A stretch of 64,000 nucleotides of DNA from Cronobacter universalis NCTC 9529 (GCF_001277175.1 NZ_CP012257.1:1674001-1738000); one strand, 5' to 3'; shown: positions 17,894 through 29,930, numbered from the stretch's first letter. Notes: generated by a model not told the origin, from the sequence alone. Made by a program: numbers and translations.

Positions 17894-18628
17894 ATGAGCT
17901 TTGAAGGAAAAATCGCGCTGGTCACCGGTGCGAGCCGCGGTATCGGCCGCGCTATCGCCGAAACCCTGGCCGCACGCGGCGCGAAGGTTATCGGCACCGC
18001 AACCAGCGAAAGCGGCGCGCAAGCGATTAGCGACTATCTGGGCGCGAATGGCAAAGGCCTGATGTTGAATGTGACCGATGCGGCATCCATCGAATCGGTT
18101 CTGGAAAATATTCGCGCAGAATTTGGCGAAGTGGACATTCTGGTCAATAATGCCGGGATAACCCGTGACAACCTGCTGATGCGAATGAAAGATGACGAGT
18201 GGAACGATATCATCGAAACCAACCTGTCATCGGTTTTCCGTCTGTCAAAAGCGGTAATGCGGGCTATGATGAAGAAACGTCACGGCCGCATTATCACTAT
18301 CGGTTCTGTGGTCGGTACCATGGGAAATGCCGGTCAGGCCAACTACGCTGCGGCGAAAGCGGGTCTTATCGGTTTCAGTAAATCGCTGGCGCGCGAAGTG
18401 GCGTCCCGCGGTATTACGGTAAACGTTGTTGCTCCGGGCTTTATTGAAACGGACATGACGCGTGCGCTGTCTGACGATCAGCGTGCGGGTATTCTGGCGG
18501 AAGTTCCTGCGGGTCGTTTAGGCGACGCAAAAGAAATCGCCAGTGCGGTTGCATTTTTAGCCTCTGACGAGGCCGGGTACATCACTGGTGAGACCCTGCA
18601 CGTCAACGGCGGAATGTACATGGTTTAA
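17894..18628 (+). CDS. fabG: 3-oxoacyl-ACP reductase
   Basis: NADPH-dependent reduction of beta-ketoacyl-ACP. 244 residues, the E. coli length. It is a short-chain dehydrogenase with the nucleotide motif GASRGIG, NNAG, and the Ser-Tyr-Lys triad (GSVVGT, then YAAAKAG). ATG 17894 behind AACGAGGAAA gives MSFEGKIALVTG. An upstream in-frame ATG overlaps fabD and is unlikely. Confidence 0.98.
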   Translation: MSFEGKIALVTGASRGIGRAIAETLAARGAKVIGTATSESGAQAISDYLGANGKGLMLNVTDAASIESVLENIRAEFGEVDILVNNAGITRDNLLMRMKDDEWNDIIETNLSSVFRLSKAVMRAMMKKRHGRIITIGSVVGTMGNAGQANYAAAKAGLIGFSKSLAREVASRGITVNVVAPGFIETDMTRALSDDQRAGILAEVPAGRLGDAKEIASAVAFLASDEAGYITGETLHVNGGMYMV

Positions 18629-18782
18629 CCACGAATAAAATTATTTGCGTTATCAGGGCAATTGCCCGCAAAATAGCGTAAAATCGTGGTAAGACCTGCC
18701 GGGATTTAGTTGCAACTTTTTCAACATTTTATACACTACGAAAACCATCGCGAAAGCGAGTTTTGATAGGAAATTTAAGAGT
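18629..18782 (+). promoter_or_regulatory. fabG-acpP intergenic region with acpP promoter
   Basis: 154 nt of AT-rich sequence. TTATAC/TATACA around 18731-18737 is the best -10 candidate. A GTTGCAACTTTTTCAAC stretch lies upstream. acpP is very highly expressed in relatives and is known to have its own promoter here. The exact elements are not certain. Confidence 0.45.
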
Positions 18783-20353
<1,571 letters not shown>

Positions 20354-20361
20354 CAGCCGTT

Positions 20362-20390
20362 ACAAAGGCCCGCCCCGCGCGGGCCTTTGT
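20362..20390 (+). terminator. fabF terminator
   Basis: ACAAAGGCCCGC (20362-20373) pairs with GCGGGCCTTTGT (20379-20390), a 12-bp stem, followed by ACATTTTCC. The U-tract is short. Confidence 0.8.
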
Positions 20391-20460
20391 ACATTTTCCT
20401 TCCTCTTGCTCCCTGTCGGTCATCCTGCGAGACTAATGCGCTACCCGTTAAGGAGCCTCT

Positions 20461-21261
20461 ATGCTGTTAATCAATGGTATCGAACAGGATTGCCTGTCGG
20501 CGACCGATCGCGCCGTACAGTTCGGTGACGGCTGCTTTACGACCGCCCGCATACGCGACGGCGTCGTTCTCCTGCTGGAACAGCATCTGGCGCGCCTGCG
20601 GGAAGGCTGCGAACGGTTGCTGATCCCGGTGCCGGATAGTGACGCGCTGCGTGAAGAAATGCGCCAGGCGGCGCAGGGGCAGGGGAGCGCGGTGGTGAAA
20701 GTTATCATCACCCGTGGCGCAGGCCAGCGCGGCTACAGTATTGTCGGGTGCGGCGCGCCCACGCGTATTGTCTCGCGCGGCGCGTACCCTTCTTTTTATA
20801 ACGAATGGCGCGAGCGGGGCGTGAGCCTCGTGACAAGCCCCGTACGGCTCGGGCGCAATCCGTATCTCGCGGGCGTCAAACATCTGAACCGGCTTGAACA
20901 GGTGTTGATCCGCACGCATCTTGAGCAGACGCCCGCCGATGAGGCGCTGGTGCTTGACAGCGAAGGGTGGGTTACGGAATGCTGTGCGGCTAATTTGTTC
21001 TGGCGTAAAGGAAAAGCGGTGTACACCCCCCGTCTCGATCAGGCTGGCGTTGATGGCCTTATGCGGCGCCATATTATTGGTCTGCTGAATCAGTCATCCT
21101 GGCGATTGTCTGAAATTAACGCGCCCGCCAGCGCGCTTGAAGGTGCGGATGAAGTATTCATCTGCAACGCGCTGATGCCGCTGGTGCCGGTGCGCAGTAT
21201 TGACGGCCACGCTTACGCCTCGCGCGAACTGTACCACTACCTCATTTCCCACTGCGAATAA
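20461..21261 (+). CDS. pabC: Aminodeoxychorismate lyase
   Basis: PLP enzyme of folate synthesis: 4-amino-4-deoxychorismate to p-aminobenzoate plus pyruvate. 266 residues (E. coli 269). It is a fold-type IV PLP protein with the catalytic lysine in [12 protein letters not shown] and the D-amino-acid-transaminase-like segment [18 protein letters not shown]. The ribosome site AAGGAGCC precedes ATG 20461. It is the first gene of a tight cluster with mltG, tmk, holB and a tatD-family gene. Confidence 0.96.
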   Translation: MLLINGIEQDCLSATDRAVQFGDGCFTTARIRDGVVLLLEQHLARLREGCERLLIPVPDSDALREEMRQAAQGQGSAVVKVIITRGAGQRGYSIVGCGAPTRIVSRGAYPSFYNEWRERGVSLVTSPVRLGRNPYLAGVKHLNRLEQVLIRTHLEQTPADEALVLDSEGWVTECCAANLFWRKGKAVYTPRLDQAGVDGLMRRHIIGLLNQSSWRLSEINAPASALEGADEVFICNALMPLVPVRSIDGHAYASRELYHYLISHCE

Positions 21262-21271
21262 CCGGGTTCCC

Positions 21272-22294
21272 ATGAAGAAAATGTTGCGCGTCGCGCTACT
21301 GCTGGTTCTTGTGCTTGCCATCGCGGCAGGCGTCGGTTACTGGAAAGTGCGCCAGCTGGCGCACAGCCCTCTGCCGATCACGAAAGAGACGATTTTCACC
21401 CTGAAGCCGGGCACCGGGCGTCTGGCGCTTGGTCAGCAGCTCTATGACGAAAAGCTCATCAACCGCCCGCGCGTGTTTCAGTGGTTGCTGCGCCTTGAGC
21501 CTGAACTTTCTCACTTTAAAGCCGGCACCTATCGATTCACGCCGCGAATGACTGTCCGCGATGCCCTGCGTCTGCTGGCGAGCGGCAAAGAGGCGCAGTT
21601 TCCGATTCGCTTCGTTGAAGGTATGAAACTGAGCGACTGGCTGAAACAGCTGCGCGACGCGCCGTATATTAAGCATACGCTTAAAGATGACGACTATGCG
21701 ACGGTGGCGCAGGCGCTCAAGTTTGAACACCCGGAATGGGTGGAAGGCTGGTTCTGGCCGGATACCTGGCTCTATACGGCGAATACGTCTGATGTAACGA
21801 TCCTCAAACGCGCCCACGACAAGATGGTAAAAGCGGTCGATAACGTCTGGAAAGGGCGTATGGACGGGCTGCCGTACCAGGATCCGAACCAGCTGGTGAC
21901 GATGGCGTCGATTATTGAGAAAGAGACGGCGGTGGCGAGCGAGCGCGATCGCGTCGCCTCGGTCTTTATCAACCGCCTGCGTATCGGCATGCGGCTGCAA
22001 ACCGACCCGACGGTCATCTACGGCATGGGTAAGAATTACAACGGCAAGTTGTCCCGTAAAGATCTGGAAACGCCGACGCCGTATAATACTTACGTCATTA
22101 GCGGCCTGCCGCCGGGTCCTATCGCGATGCCTGGCGAGGCGTCGCTGAAAGCGGCGGCGCACCCGGCGAAAACGCCGTATCTCTATTTCGTGGCGGACGG
22201 CAAGGGCGGCCACACGTTTACCACGAATCTCGCCAGCCATAATCGTGCGGTGCAGGATTATCTCAGGGCGCTTAAGGATAAAAATGAGCAGTAA
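21272..22294 (+). CDS. mltG: Endolytic murein transglycosylase MltG (YceG)
   Basis: Inner-membrane lytic transglycosylase that cuts nascent glycan strands and is thought to set strand length. 340 residues, as in E. coli. A single N-terminal membrane helix (about residues 5-25), a LysM-like subdomain, then the YceG catalytic domain with the conserved Glu in [10 protein letters not shown] and [12 protein letters not shown] 21272 gives [16 protein letters not shown]. Longer in-frame starts lie inside pabC. It overlaps tmk by 11 nt. Confidence 0.96.
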   Translation: MKKMLRVALLLVLVLAIAAGVGYWKVRQLAHSPLPITKETIFTLKPGTGRLALGQQLYDEKLINRPRVFQWLLRLEPELSHFKAGTYRFTPRMTVRDALRLLASGKEAQFPIRFVEGMKLSDWLKQLRDAPYIKHTLKDDDYATVAQALKFEHPEWVEGWFWPDTWLYTANTSDVTILKRAHDKMVKAVDNVWKGRMDGLPYQDPNQLVTMASIIEKETAVASERDRVASVFINRLRIGMRLQTDPTVIYGMGKNYNGKLSRKDLETPTPYNTYVISGLPPGPIAMPGEASLKAAAHPAKTPYLYFVADGKGGHTFTTNLASHNRAVQDYLRALKDKNEQ

Positions 22295-22922
22295 ATATAT
22301 TGTTATCGAAGGGCTGGAAGGCGCCGGAAAAACCACGGCGCGCAACCTGGTGGTGGAGACGCTGAAATCGCTTGGCGTTACCGACATGACCTTCACCCGC
22401 GAGCCGGGCGGCACGGTGCTGGCGGAAAAACTGCGCAGCCTCGTGCTGGATATCAAATCGGTCGGTGATGAAGTTATCACCGATAACGCGGAAGTGCTGC
22501 TGTTCTACGCCGCCCGCGTACAGCTGGTGGAAACGGTCATTAAACCTGCGCTGGCGCGCGGCGAATGGGTGATCGGCGACCGTCACGATCTTTCAACGCA
22601 AGCTTATCAGGGCGGCGGGCGCGGCATCGACCGTGAACTGCTGGCCACGCTGCGCCAGGCGGTGCTCGGCGATTTCGCGCCGGACCTGACGCTGTATCTG
22701 GATGTCGATCCGCGCATCGGGCTTGAGCGGGCCCGCGCGCGCGGTGAACTCGATCGTATCGAGCAGGAGTCGCTCGACTTCTTTAACCGCACCCGCGCCC
22801 GCTACCTTGAGCTGGCCGCCGCCGATCCGCGCATTATCACGATTGACGCTTGCCAGCCGCTGGAGGCCGTCAGCCGTGATATTCGCGCGACGGTGACGCG
22901 CTGGGTGCAGGAGCAGCAATAA
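22284..22922 (+). CDS. tmk: Thymidylate kinase
   Basis: Phosphorylates dTMP to dTDP. 212 residues (E. coli 213). P-loop [10 protein letters not shown], the DR(H/Y) motif as [17 protein letters not shown], and the LID region with [15 protein letters not shown] 22284 overlaps the mltG end, and its stop shares a base with the holB start. Confidence 0.97.
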   Translation: MSSKYIVIEGLEGAGKTTARNLVVETLKSLGVTDMTFTREPGGTVLAEKLRSLVLDIKSVGDEVITDNAEVLLFYAARVQLVETVIKPALARGEWVIGDRHDLSTQAYQGGGRGIDRELLATLRQAVLGDFAPDLTLYLDVDPRIGLERARARGELDRIEQESLDFFNRTRARYLELAAADPRIITIDACQPLEAVSRDIRATVTRWVQEQQ

Positions 22923-23929
22923 TGAAATGGTATCCGTGGCTGCGCCCCTCGTTTGAACATCTGGTCGGCAACTGGCAGGCCGGCAGGGGACACCATGCGG
23001 TATTGATCCATGCGCTGCCCGGCATGGGCGACGACGCGCTGATTTACGCGCTGAGCCGCTGGCGCATGTGCCAGCAGCCGCAGGGTCAGAAAAGCTGCGG
23101 CGAGTGCCGCGCCTGCCAGCTGATGCAGGCGGGCACGCACCCGGACTATTATCTGGCGGAGCCGGAAAAGGGCAAATCGACGCTCGGCATCGACGCTATC
23201 CGCGACATCAGCGAAAAGCTCTACGATCGCGCGCGGCTCGGCGGCGCCAAAGTGGTCTGGATCAAAGAGGCGGCGCAACTGACCGAAGCGGCGGCGAATG
23301 CGCTTTTGAAAACGCTGGAAGAGCCGCCGGAAAACACCTGGTTTTTGCTGGGCTGCCGCGAGCCGGAACAACTGCCTGCCACGCTTCGCAGCCGCTGCTT
23401 TAGCTGGCATCTGGCGCCGCCCGACACGCGCTACGCCGAAGCCTGGCTTGCGCGCGAGATTCAGGCGGAGCCGTCGCGCATTAACGCGGCGCTGCGCCTG
23501 ACCGGCGGCGCGCCCGCCGCCGCGCTTGAGCTGCTCCAGCCGGCGCAGTGGCAGCAGCGCGTGGCGCTTGGCGATAAAATCACGGCGGCGCTGACGAGCG
23601 GCGACTGGCTCTCTTTATTGCCTGCGCTGAACCATGAACAGTCGCCATTTCGCCTGCACTGGCTGGCGGCATTCCTGATGGATGCGCTGAAGTGGCGTCA
23701 TGGCGCACAGGGCGCGCTGGTCAACACCGATTACCCGGTGCTGGTGGCCCAGCTGGCGCAGCGTTTTTCACCTGCCGTCCTTCAGGCGATGCTTGACTCC
23801 CTGTTCCGCTGCCGCGACAGGCTGCTCAACGTCGCCGCCGTCAACCGCGAACTGCTGCTGACGGAACTGTTACTCACCTGGGAGCGCTACATGCGTCCTG
23901 ACGCGACGCTTCCTTCTTATCACCTCTGA
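22922..23929 (+). CDS. holB: DNA polymerase III subunit delta prime
   Basis: Clamp-loader subunit. 335 residues (E. coli 334). The zinc-module cysteines are visible as [16 protein letters not shown], followed by a degenerate nucleotide-binding module, as expected for delta prime, and sensor-like [22 protein letters not shown]. It starts at ATG 22922 in a TAATG overlap with tmk. Confidence 0.97.
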   Translation: MKWYPWLRPSFEHLVGNWQAGRGHHAVLIHALPGMGDDALIYALSRWRMCQQPQGQKSCGECRACQLMQAGTHPDYYLAEPEKGKSTLGIDAIRDISEKLYDRARLGGAKVVWIKEAAQLTEAAANALLKTLEEPPENTWFLLGCREPEQLPATLRSRCFSWHLAPPDTRYAEAWLAREIQAEPSRINAALRLTGGAPAAALELLQPAQWQQRVALGDKITAALTSGDWLSLLPALNHEQSPFRLHWLAAFLMDALKWRHGAQGALVNTDYPVLVAQLAQRFSPAVLQAMLDSLFRCRDRLLNVAAVNRELLLTELLLTWERYMRPDATLPSYHL

Positions 23930-23939
23930 GAGAGACGTT

Positions 23940-24734
23940 ATGTTTTTAGTCGACTCACACTGCCATCTCGATGGCCTGGATTATCAGTCTCTGCATAACG
24001 ATGTGGATGACGTGCTGGCGAAAGCCGCCGCGCGCGACGTGAAATATTTTCTGGCGGTCGCCACGACGCTGCCGGGCTACAAATCTATGCGCGAGCTTAT
24101 CGGCGAGCGTGACAATGTGGCTTACTCCTGCGGCGTGCATCCGCTGAACCAGGATGAAGAGTATGACGTGGAAGAGCTGCGTCGCCTGGCCGCCGACCCG
24201 CGCGTGGTGGCGATGGGCGAAACGGGCCTTGATTACTACTACACGCCGGAAACCAAAGCCCGCCAGCAGGAATCCTTCCGCCATCATATCCGCATTGGCC
24301 GCGAACTGAACAAGCCGGTTATCGTCCATACGCGCGATGCCCGCGAAGATACGCTCGCTATCCTGCGCGAAGAAAAAGTGACGGACTGTTCAGGCGTACT
24401 ACACTGTTTTACGGAAGACAAAGAGACGGCGGGCAAACTTCTGGATCTGGGTTTTTACATCTCCTTTTCCGGCATTGTGACCTTCCGCAACGCGGAGCAG
24501 ATCCGCGAGGCCGCGCGCTATGTTCCGCTCGACCGGATTCTGGTGGAAACCGACTCCCCGTACCTGGCGCCGGTTCCGCACCGCGGTAAAGAAAATCAGC
24601 CTGCGCTGGTGCGCGATGTGGCGGAATATATGGCGGTGCTTAAGGGCGTGAGCCTGGAAACGCTTGCTGAAACCACCACCCGCAACTTCTCCACGCTGTT
24701 TCATATTGACCTCGCCACACAGCAATCTGCCTGA
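23940..24734 (+). CDS. ycfH: TatD-family metal-dependent hydrolase YcfH
   Basis: 264 residues (E. coli 265). TIM-barrel metallohydrolase with metal ligands in [29 protein letters not shown] and ETDSPYL. Family members are DNases or D-aminoacyl-tRNA deacylases; the physiological substrate of this paralog is not settled. It lies 10 nt after holB and ends the pabC cluster. Confidence 0.95.
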   Translation: MFLVDSHCHLDGLDYQSLHNDVDDVLAKAAARDVKYFLAVATTLPGYKSMRELIGERDNVAYSCGVHPLNQDEEYDVEELRRLAADPRVVAMGETGLDYYYTPETKARQQESFRHHIRIGRELNKPVIVHTRDAREDTLAILREEKVTDCSGVLHCFTEDKETAGKLLDLGFYISFSGIVTFRNAEQIREAARYVPLDRILVETDSPYLAPVPHRGKENQPALVRDVAEYMAVLKGVSLETLAETTTRNFSTLFHIDLATQQSA

Positions 24735-24783
24735 TAAAACGAGTTATTTTAAAGCTCGTAATTAATGGGCAAAGCGAGTAAAG

Positions 24784-24809
24784 TTCACCGCCGAAATTCA
24801 GGCGGTGAA
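24784..24809 (+). repeat. Hairpin downstream of ycfH
   Basis: TTCACCGCC (24784-24792) and GGCGGTGAA (24801-24809) form a 9-bp stem with an 8-nt loop and no U-tract. It is probably the 3' end structure of the pabC-ycfH transcript. Confidence 0.55.
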
Positions 24810-24877
24810 TGACGATTTATAAACATCCTGAAACACTTAATGTAAAGAATCGCAAGTTTTCGCCTAAGGCTTGTTTG

Positions 24878-24899
24878 AAACGTGATAGCCGTCAAACAA
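24878..24899. promoter_or_regulatory. CRP site upstream of ptsG
   Basis: AACGTGATAGCCGTCAAAC matches the CRP pattern GTGA-N6-TCA and its known place upstream of ptsG. It is embedded in a perfect TTGTTTGA-N13-TCAAACAA dyad (24871-24899). Confidence 0.75.
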
Positions 24900-24911
24900 A
24901 GATCGCGTGAT

Positions 24912-24936
24912 TTATTTTACTCTGCGTAATAAATAA
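24912..24936. promoter_or_regulatory. Mlc operator overlapping the ptsG promoter
   Basis: AT-rich imperfect dyad TTATTTTAC...GTAATAAATAA, nearly the same as the Mlc site of E. coli ptsG. It overlaps the -10 region (TAATAA). It represses ptsG in the absence of glucose in relatives. Confidence 0.75.
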
Positions 24937-25013
24937 AGGGCGCTCAGATGCCCTGTTTATGGCCCGTTTCTCCCCCGGGCTGATGCGTGAAACGCGTAAA
25001 AAAAGCACAAATA

Positions 25014-25032
25014 CTCAGGAGCACTCTCAATT
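25014..25032 (+). promoter_or_regulatory. SgrS small-RNA pairing region on ptsG mRNA
   Basis: CTCAGGAGCACTCTCAATT immediately before the ATG includes the ribosome site AGGAG. It matches the sequence that SgrS pairs with in E. coli to block ptsG translation during glucose-phosphate stress. sgrS itself is not in this window. Confidence 0.75.
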
Positions 25033-26466
25033 ATGTTTAAGAATGCATTTGCTAACCTGCAAAAGGTGGGTAAATCGCTGATGCTGCCGGTATCCGTACT
25101 CCCTATCGCAGGTATCCTGCTGGGCGTCGGTTCTGCAAACTTCAGCTGGCTGCCAGCCGTGGTTTCCCACGTTATGGCGGAAGCGGGCGGTTCAGTTTTC
25201 GCCAACATGCCGCTTATCTTCGCTATCGGTGTTGCGCTGGGCTTCACCAATAACGACGGCGTGTCTGCCCTGGCGGCGGTAGTGGCTTACGGCATCATGG
25301 TGAAAACCATGGCGGTCGTTGCGCCGCTGGTTCTGCATCTTCCCCCTGAAGAAATCGCGGCGAAACACCTGGCGGATACCGGTGTGCTTGGCGGGATCAT
25401 TTCGGGTGCGATTGCAGCCTACATGTTCAACCGTTTCTACCGCATTAAGCTTCCTGAGTATCTGGGCTTCTTCGCTGGTAAACGTTTCGTGCCGATCATC
25501 TCTGGTCTGGCGGCGATCTTCACTGGCGTGATCCTGTCCTTCATTTGGCCGCCGATTGGTTCCGCTATTCAGACCTTCTCTCAGTGGGCGGCTTATCAGA
25601 ACCCGGTTGTGGCGTTTGGTATCTACGGCTTCATCGAACGCTGCCTGGTGCCGTTTGGTCTGCACCATATCTGGAACGTTCCTTTCCAGATGCAGATCGG
25701 CGAATACACCAACGCGGCAGGTCAGGTGTTCCACGGCGATATCCCGCGTTACATGGCGGGCGACCCGACCGCGGGCAAACTCTCTGGCGGCTTCCTGTTC
25801 AAAATGTACGGTCTGCCGGCTGCTGCCATCGCTATCTGGCACTCCGCTAAACCGGAGAACCGCGCTAAAGTGGGCGGTATCATGATCTCCGCTGCGCTGA
25901 CCTCGTTCCTGACCGGTATCACCGAGCCTATCGAGTTCTCCTTCATGTTCGTGGCGCCGATCCTGTACGTAATCCACGCGATTCTGGCAGGCCTGGCCTT
26001 CCCGATCTGTATCCTTCTGGGTATGCGTGACGGTACGTCCTTCTCCCACGGTCTGATCGACTTTATCGTTCTGTCTGGCAACAGCAGCAAACTGTGGCTG
26101 TTCCCGATTGTCGGCGCGTGCTATGCGGTGGTTTACTACACCATCTTCCGTGTGCTGATTAAAGCGCTGGATCTGAAAACGCCGGGTCGTGAAGACGCGA
26201 CAGAAGACACCAAAGCAACCGGGACCAGTGAAATGGCGCCGGCTCTGGTGGCCGCGTTCGGTGGTAAAGAGAACATCACTAACCTCGACGCCTGTATTAC
26301 TCGTCTGCGCGTAAGCGTGGCCGACGTAGCGAAAGTGGATCAGGCTGGCCTGAAGAAACTGGGCGCTGCGGGTGTGGTTGTCGCAGGCTCCGGCGTTCAG
26401 GCGATTTTCGGCACCAAGTCCGATAACCTGAAAACCGAAATGGATGAGTACATCCGTAACAGCTAA
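25033..26466 (+). CDS. ptsG: Glucose-specific PTS enzyme IICB
   Basis: Transports and phosphorylates glucose with EIIA-Glc. 477 residues, equal to E. coli. The N-terminal IIC domain (about 1-390) has about ten membrane segments and the [12 protein letters not shown] motif. A linker joins it to the IIB domain with the phosphorylated Cys421 in [15 protein letters not shown] 25033 ([19 protein letters not shown]). Control by CRP, Mlc and SgrS is supported by the sites upstream. Confidence 0.98.
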   Translation: MFKNAFANLQKVGKSLMLPVSVLPIAGILLGVGSANFSWLPAVVSHVMAEAGGSVFANMPLIFAIGVALGFTNNDGVSALAAVVAYGIMVKTMAVVAPLVLHLPPEEIAAKHLADTGVLGGIISGAIAAYMFNRFYRIKLPEYLGFFAGKRFVPIISGLAAIFTGVILSFIWPPIGSAIQTFSQWAAYQNPVVAFGIYGFIERCLVPFGLHHIWNVPFQMQIGEYTNAAGQVFHGDIPRYMAGDPTAGKLSGGFLFKMYGLPAAAIAIWHSAKPENRAKVGGIMISAALTSFLTGITEPIEFSFMFVAPILYVIHAILAGLAFPICILLGMRDGTSFSHGLIDFIVLSGNSSKLWLFPIVGACYAVVYYTIFRVLIKALDLKTPGREDATEDTKATGTSEMAPALVAAFGGKENITNLDACITRLRVSVADVAKVDQAGLKKLGAAGVVVAGSGVQAIFGTKSDNLKTEMDEYIRNS

Positions 26467-26486
26467 TCCTGGCTGACGGGGAGATG

Positions 26487-26514
26487 AAAAGGGAGGCGCA
26501 AGCCTCCCTTTTTT
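26487..26514 (+). terminator. ptsG terminator
   Basis: AAAAGGGAGGC and GCCTCCCTTTT (26487-26512) around GCAA, ending in a T-run. Confidence 0.92.
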
Positions 26515-26603
26515 ACGTCTGTAGTCATCGCAAACGAAGAGCGCAACGAGAGGGCGCATCAATAAGCCCGGCGTCAGCAGACGTTATCTTGTTCTGCGTG
26601 TAT

Positions 26604-26629
26604 AAAAAAGGGAGCCATCAGGCTCCCTT
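26604..26629 (-). terminator. fhuE terminator
   Basis: On the minus strand AAGGGAGCC-TGAT-GGCTCCCTT is followed by a run of six T (A-run 26604-26609 on plus). It lies 17 nt after the fhuE stop. Confidence 0.88.
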
Positions 26630-26646
26630 GCTCGTAGTAATCCATA

Positions 26647-28848
26647 TCAGAAGCTGTAGCTTGCCGTCACGGAGAAGTTACGCGGCGCGCCGTAGACGCC
26701 ATACGTGCCCAGATAATCGTAATACTCTTTATCGAACACGTTGTTCAGGTTGGCCTGAACCGCCAGGTTTTTGGTCGCCTGGTAGCGCGTGAACAGATCC
26801 ACCACGGTATAGCCATTCTGGGAAATGCGCGTGTCGCCATTCGGCCCAACAATGTCCTGCCAGGTTTTGGTCTGCCAGCGCGCGCCGCCGCCGACAGTTA
26901 ATGCAGGTATAGCCGGCAACTGGTAACGCGTGAACAGTTTCATCGTGGTGCGCGGCTGGTCGGGGTTAACGGCCACGCCATCGCCCGCTTCGGCCACATA
27001 GCGGCTGGCGCCGAAGGTCAACTGCCAGTTGTCGGTCAGCGCGCCGTTCAGTTCAAGCTCCACCCCTTTGCTGACGGTGCCATCGACGGATTTATATGCC
27101 GTCTGTCCGCCGGAGCCGGGAATGATCGCCCCGGTGTTCACCGCCACGTTATCCTGCTCGATACGGAACACCGCCAGCGACGCCGTCAGGCGGGTATTAA
27201 ACCAGTCGGCTTTTACCCCGGCTTCATAGGCTTTACCGGTGGTCGGATCGAGGAACTCGCTGTTCACATCGCGCTGGCCGCTCGGCTGGAAGATAGAGGT
27301 ATAGCTGGCATACGCAGACCAGGTATCGTCGATATCGTAAATCAGACCCGCGTAAGGCGTGACGTCATCCGCTTTGCTGCGGCGAATTTCATCCGGCTTA
27401 CGTTCCAGATTATATTTCGCGTTCCACTCGGTGTAGCGCGCGCCCAGAATCAGATGCAGCGGATCGGCAAGCGAAAGACGTGTGGCGGCGTAAATAGATT
27501 TCTGACGAATCACGTCGCGCTGATAGAGCGCAAAATCGGACCACGTCGGGTTCGCCACCGTGCTGCCGTTATAGTCGTGAATATTGCCGACATCCATCAG
27601 ACCGGAATTGTTATTCACCGGATAGGCGTTGTCGTAATTGTTGCGCTGGCGGCTGTAGCTGCCGCCAAACATCATTTCATGCTGACGACCCGCCAGTTCG
27701 TAGCCGCCGCGCACGAAGGCGTCGATCGAATCCTGCTTACGCTCGCCCACGTTCCAGCCGCCCCATGCGCCCTGCCAGAGCGCGGCGTTGTAACGGCCGG
27801 TGGTTTTATCCGGAAAACCATCGATATACATCATGCGGTTATCGAAATTGGTCTCGGCGTGCATCGCGTTCACTTTCGCCTCCCAGCCGTTTTCAAAGCG
27901 CTGCGTCAGGTTGGCGAAAACTTTGGTGGAATCGAGGTCTGAATACGCCCAGTCGGCGGCAGTGTTAAAACCGCGGCGGAAATGCGTCCGGCTGCCGTCG
28001 CTGTAAAGCGAAGGGAAGCCGCCCCAGGTCGGGCTGTCTTCTTCGCTTTTTTGATAGTCATAGCCGAGTGACAGTAGCGTCGACTCGGTGAGATCGGCAT
28101 CCACGACGCCATAAATGAATTTTTTGCGGTAATGGTTACGCTCAACAAAGCTGTCGTTATCCTGATAACCCGCGACCACGCGCCCGCGCACTTTACCGGA
28201 CTCCACCAGCGGCGACTGCACATCCATCACATAGCGTTGTTTATCCCAGCTGCCGTAAGTGGCGGAGACGTTACCTTTAAACGTCTGGCTGTCGGCGTGT
28301 TTGCGCACCATATTCACGTACGCCGACGGGTTGCCGGTGCCGCTCATCAGCCCGGCCGCGCCGCGCACGACTTCGATTTTGTCATACATCGCCGTGTCGC
28401 CCGCGGTATCGCCAAAGTTCCAGCGGTTATCGAGAAACGTCGGCATATCTTCATAGGCGAAATTGCTGATGTAGAAACCGCGCGCGAAGAAATTTGTCCG
28501 GCTGGTGTCGATGCGCGAGGCGGTCACGCCCGTCGTGTTTTCCAGCACATCTTCAATCGTGTTCAGTTGCTGATCCTGCATGCGCTGCTGGCTAATGACG
28601 CTCACCGACTGCGGAATGTCCCGCGGCACCAGCAGCATCTTTGTGCCGGATGTGGTGGTTTTTACGCTGTAATCCTGTGACTCGTCAGGCGTGCCGCTGT
28701 CGGCGGCGGCATCGACCACCATTGTGTCGCTCGCGGCGGGCGCGGCGTACGCCGCCGGGGCCGCCAGCGCGCTGGCGATACTGAGCGCCAGCAAAGAGGG
28801 AAGGGAAGACGCCGGAATGACGCCCTGACGAAGTGCATGCTTAGCCAT
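26647..28848 (-). CDS. fhuE: TonB-dependent ferric siderophore receptor FhuE
   Basis: Outer-membrane receptor; the E. coli homologue takes up coprogen, ferrioxamine B and rhodotorulic acid. 733 residues (E. coli 729). Signal peptide about 1-35 (cleavage after AYA), TonB box-like DTMVVDA (41-47), plug domain with RDIPQSVSVISQQRM, EVVRGAAGLMSGTGNPSAYVNMVRKHA, then a 22-strand barrel ending with a terminal Phe (ASYSF). Strong local matches to FhuE support the name (ADPLHLILGARYT, YASYTSIFQPSGQRD). ATG 28848 follows AAGGGC. Probably Fur-repressed. Confidence 0.93.
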   Translation of the reverse strand: MAKHALRQGVIPASSLPSLLALSIASALAAPAAYAAPAASDTMVVDAAADSGTPDESQDYSVKTTTSGTKMLLVPRDIPQSVSVISQQRMQDQQLNTIEDVLENTTGVTASRIDTSRTNFFARGFYISNFAYEDMPTFLDNRWNFGDTAGDTAMYDKIEVVRGAAGLMSGTGNPSAYVNMVRKHADSQTFKGNVSATYGSWDKQRYVMDVQSPLVESGKVRGRVVAGYQDNDSFVERNHYRKKFIYGVVDADLTESTLLSLGYDYQKSEEDSPTWGGFPSLYSDGSRTHFRRGFNTAADWAYSDLDSTKVFANLTQRFENGWEAKVNAMHAETNFDNRMMYIDGFPDKTTGRYNAALWQGAWGGWNVGERKQDSIDAFVRGGYELAGRQHEMMFGGSYSRQRNNYDNAYPVNNNSGLMDVGNIHDYNGSTVANPTWSDFALYQRDVIRQKSIYAATRLSLADPLHLILGARYTEWNAKYNLERKPDEIRRSKADDVTPYAGLIYDIDDTWSAYASYTSIFQPSGQRDVNSEFLDPTTGKAYEAGVKADWFNTRLTASLAVFRIEQDNVAVNTGAIIPGSGGQTAYKSVDGTVSKGVELELNGALTDNWQLTFGASRYVAEAGDGVAVNPDQPRTTMKLFTRYQLPAIPALTVGGGARWQTKTWQDIVGPNGDTRISQNGYTVVDLFTRYQATKNLAVQANLNNVFDKEYYDYLGTYGVYGAPRNFSVTASYSF

Positions 28849-28976
28849 GTGTTGCCCTTAAAATAAAAAAATGATGCTGCGCATCAGGCTGTTGTAATAC
28901 GACGCTTTTCGGCGGCTTCCTGGCCTGATGAAAAGAGATCGCGGGACTAAAACAACGTTCCACTGTCAATAAGAAT

Positions 28977-28995
28977 GAGAAATATAATCATTTGT
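28977..28995. promoter_or_regulatory. Fur box upstream of fhuE
   Basis: GAGAAATATAATCATTTGT matches the 19-bp Fur consensus GATAATGATAATCATTATC at 13 positions. It lies about 130 nt upstream of the fhuE ATG, in the fhuE-hinT divergent region. The rest of that 346-nt interval (28849-29194) holds no gene. Confidence 0.75.
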
Positions 28996-29135
28996 CTTTG
29001 CGGTGTAAACAAATGTAAGAGGTGTGACAAACCGACAGCTAAGCGGGGCGGGAGACGCGTCAGGCGCCGTGGCGATCGGCCAGGCGCATGGCGCGCCATA
29101 AATATCCGCTTTATAAAGAAAAACCGGGGCAAAGG

Positions 29136-29165
29136 TTGAAAGGAAGCGATTATCTCGCTCATACT
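29136..29165 (+). promoter_or_regulatory. Predicted promoter of the hinT operon
   Basis: TTGAAA (29136-29141), 18-nt spacer, CATACT (29160-29165), 29 nt before the hinT ATG. Confidence 0.5.
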
Positions 29166-29194
29166 CTTAACGTTTATCCAAGAAGGAAAAAATC

Positions 29195-29554
29195 ATGGCC
29201 GAAGAAACCATTTTCAGCAAAATTATTCGTCGCGAAATTCCTGCCGACATCATCTATCAGGATGATCTCGTTACCGCGTTTCGCGATATTTCTCCCCAGG
29301 CCCCGACCCACATCTTAATCGTCCCGAACGTGCTGGTGCCGACGGTCAATGACGTCACGGCGGAACATGAGCAGGCGCTGGGGCGTCTTTTTACTGCCGC
29401 GGCGAAAATCGCGCAACAGGAAGGCATCGCGGAAGATGGCTATCGCCTCATCATGAACTGCAATCGTCACGGCGGGCAGGAGGTTTACCACATCCATATG
29501 CATCTGGTTGGCGGCCGCCCTCTGGGGCCGATGCTTGCGCATAAAGGCCTCTGA
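29195..29554 (+). CDS. hinT: Purine nucleoside phosphoramidase HinT
   Basis: HIT-family hydrolase acting on adenosine 5'-phosphoramidates; 119 residues as in E. coli. The histidine triad is H99-I-H101-M-H103 in [15 protein letters not shown] 29195 follows AGAAGGAAAAAATC. It is the first gene of hinT-ycfL-lpoB-thiK-nagZ-ycfP, all with very short gaps or overlaps. Confidence 0.97.
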   Translation: MAEETIFSKIIRREIPADIIYQDDLVTAFRDISPQAPTHILIVPNVLVPTVNDVTAEHEQALGRLFTAAAKIAQQEGIAEDGYRLIMNCNRHGGQEVYHIHMHLVGGRPLGPMLAHKGL

Positions 29555-29555
29555 G

Positions 29556-29930
29556 ATGGGGCGCGCACGTACAGGCTTATTGCTGGCCGCGCTGCTGATG
29601 GCAGGCTGCCGCTCCGCGCCGACCATACCCGTCAGCGACGATCAGGCGGTGGTGATGGAATCCAGCGTGCTGGCGGCGGGCATTACCGCTGAAAAACCAG
29701 ACTTTTCTTTGCAAAACGGCAAGCCTGTCGCCGCCGCCACCATTTACAATAACAAAGACGCGCCCGTTACCGTGCACTACCGCTTTTACTGGTATGACGC
29801 CCGCGGGCTGGAAGGTCAGCCGCTGGAAGTCCCGCAGACGGTCGTTATCCCGGCCCAGAGCCGCGTGACGGTAAACGGTCAGACTGACTATCTGGCGGCA
29901 CGGAAAGCCCGTCTTTATCTCTATCTCTGA
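29556..29930 (+). CDS. ycfL: DUF1425 lipoprotein YcfL
   Basis: 124-residue predicted lipoprotein with lipobox LMAGC (Cys18) and Arg at +2, so outer-membrane sorting is expected. The single domain has an Ig-like beta pattern (VTVHYRFYWYDARGLE). Function is unknown. ATG 29556 is one base after the hinT stop. Position next to lpoB suggests an envelope role, but nothing more can be said. Confidence 0.92.
   Translation: MGRARTGLLLAALLMAGCRSAPTIPVSDDQAVVMESSVLAAGITAEKPDFSLQNGKPVAAATIYNNKDAPVTVHYRFYWYDARGLEGQPLEVPQTVVIPAQSRVTVNGQTDYLAARKARLYLYL

Noticed and set aside
25192..26562. 456-codon minus-strand frame opposite ptsG
   Set aside because: Shadow of a highly expressed gene; the peptide is rich in His, Arg and Asp with no recognisable domain.
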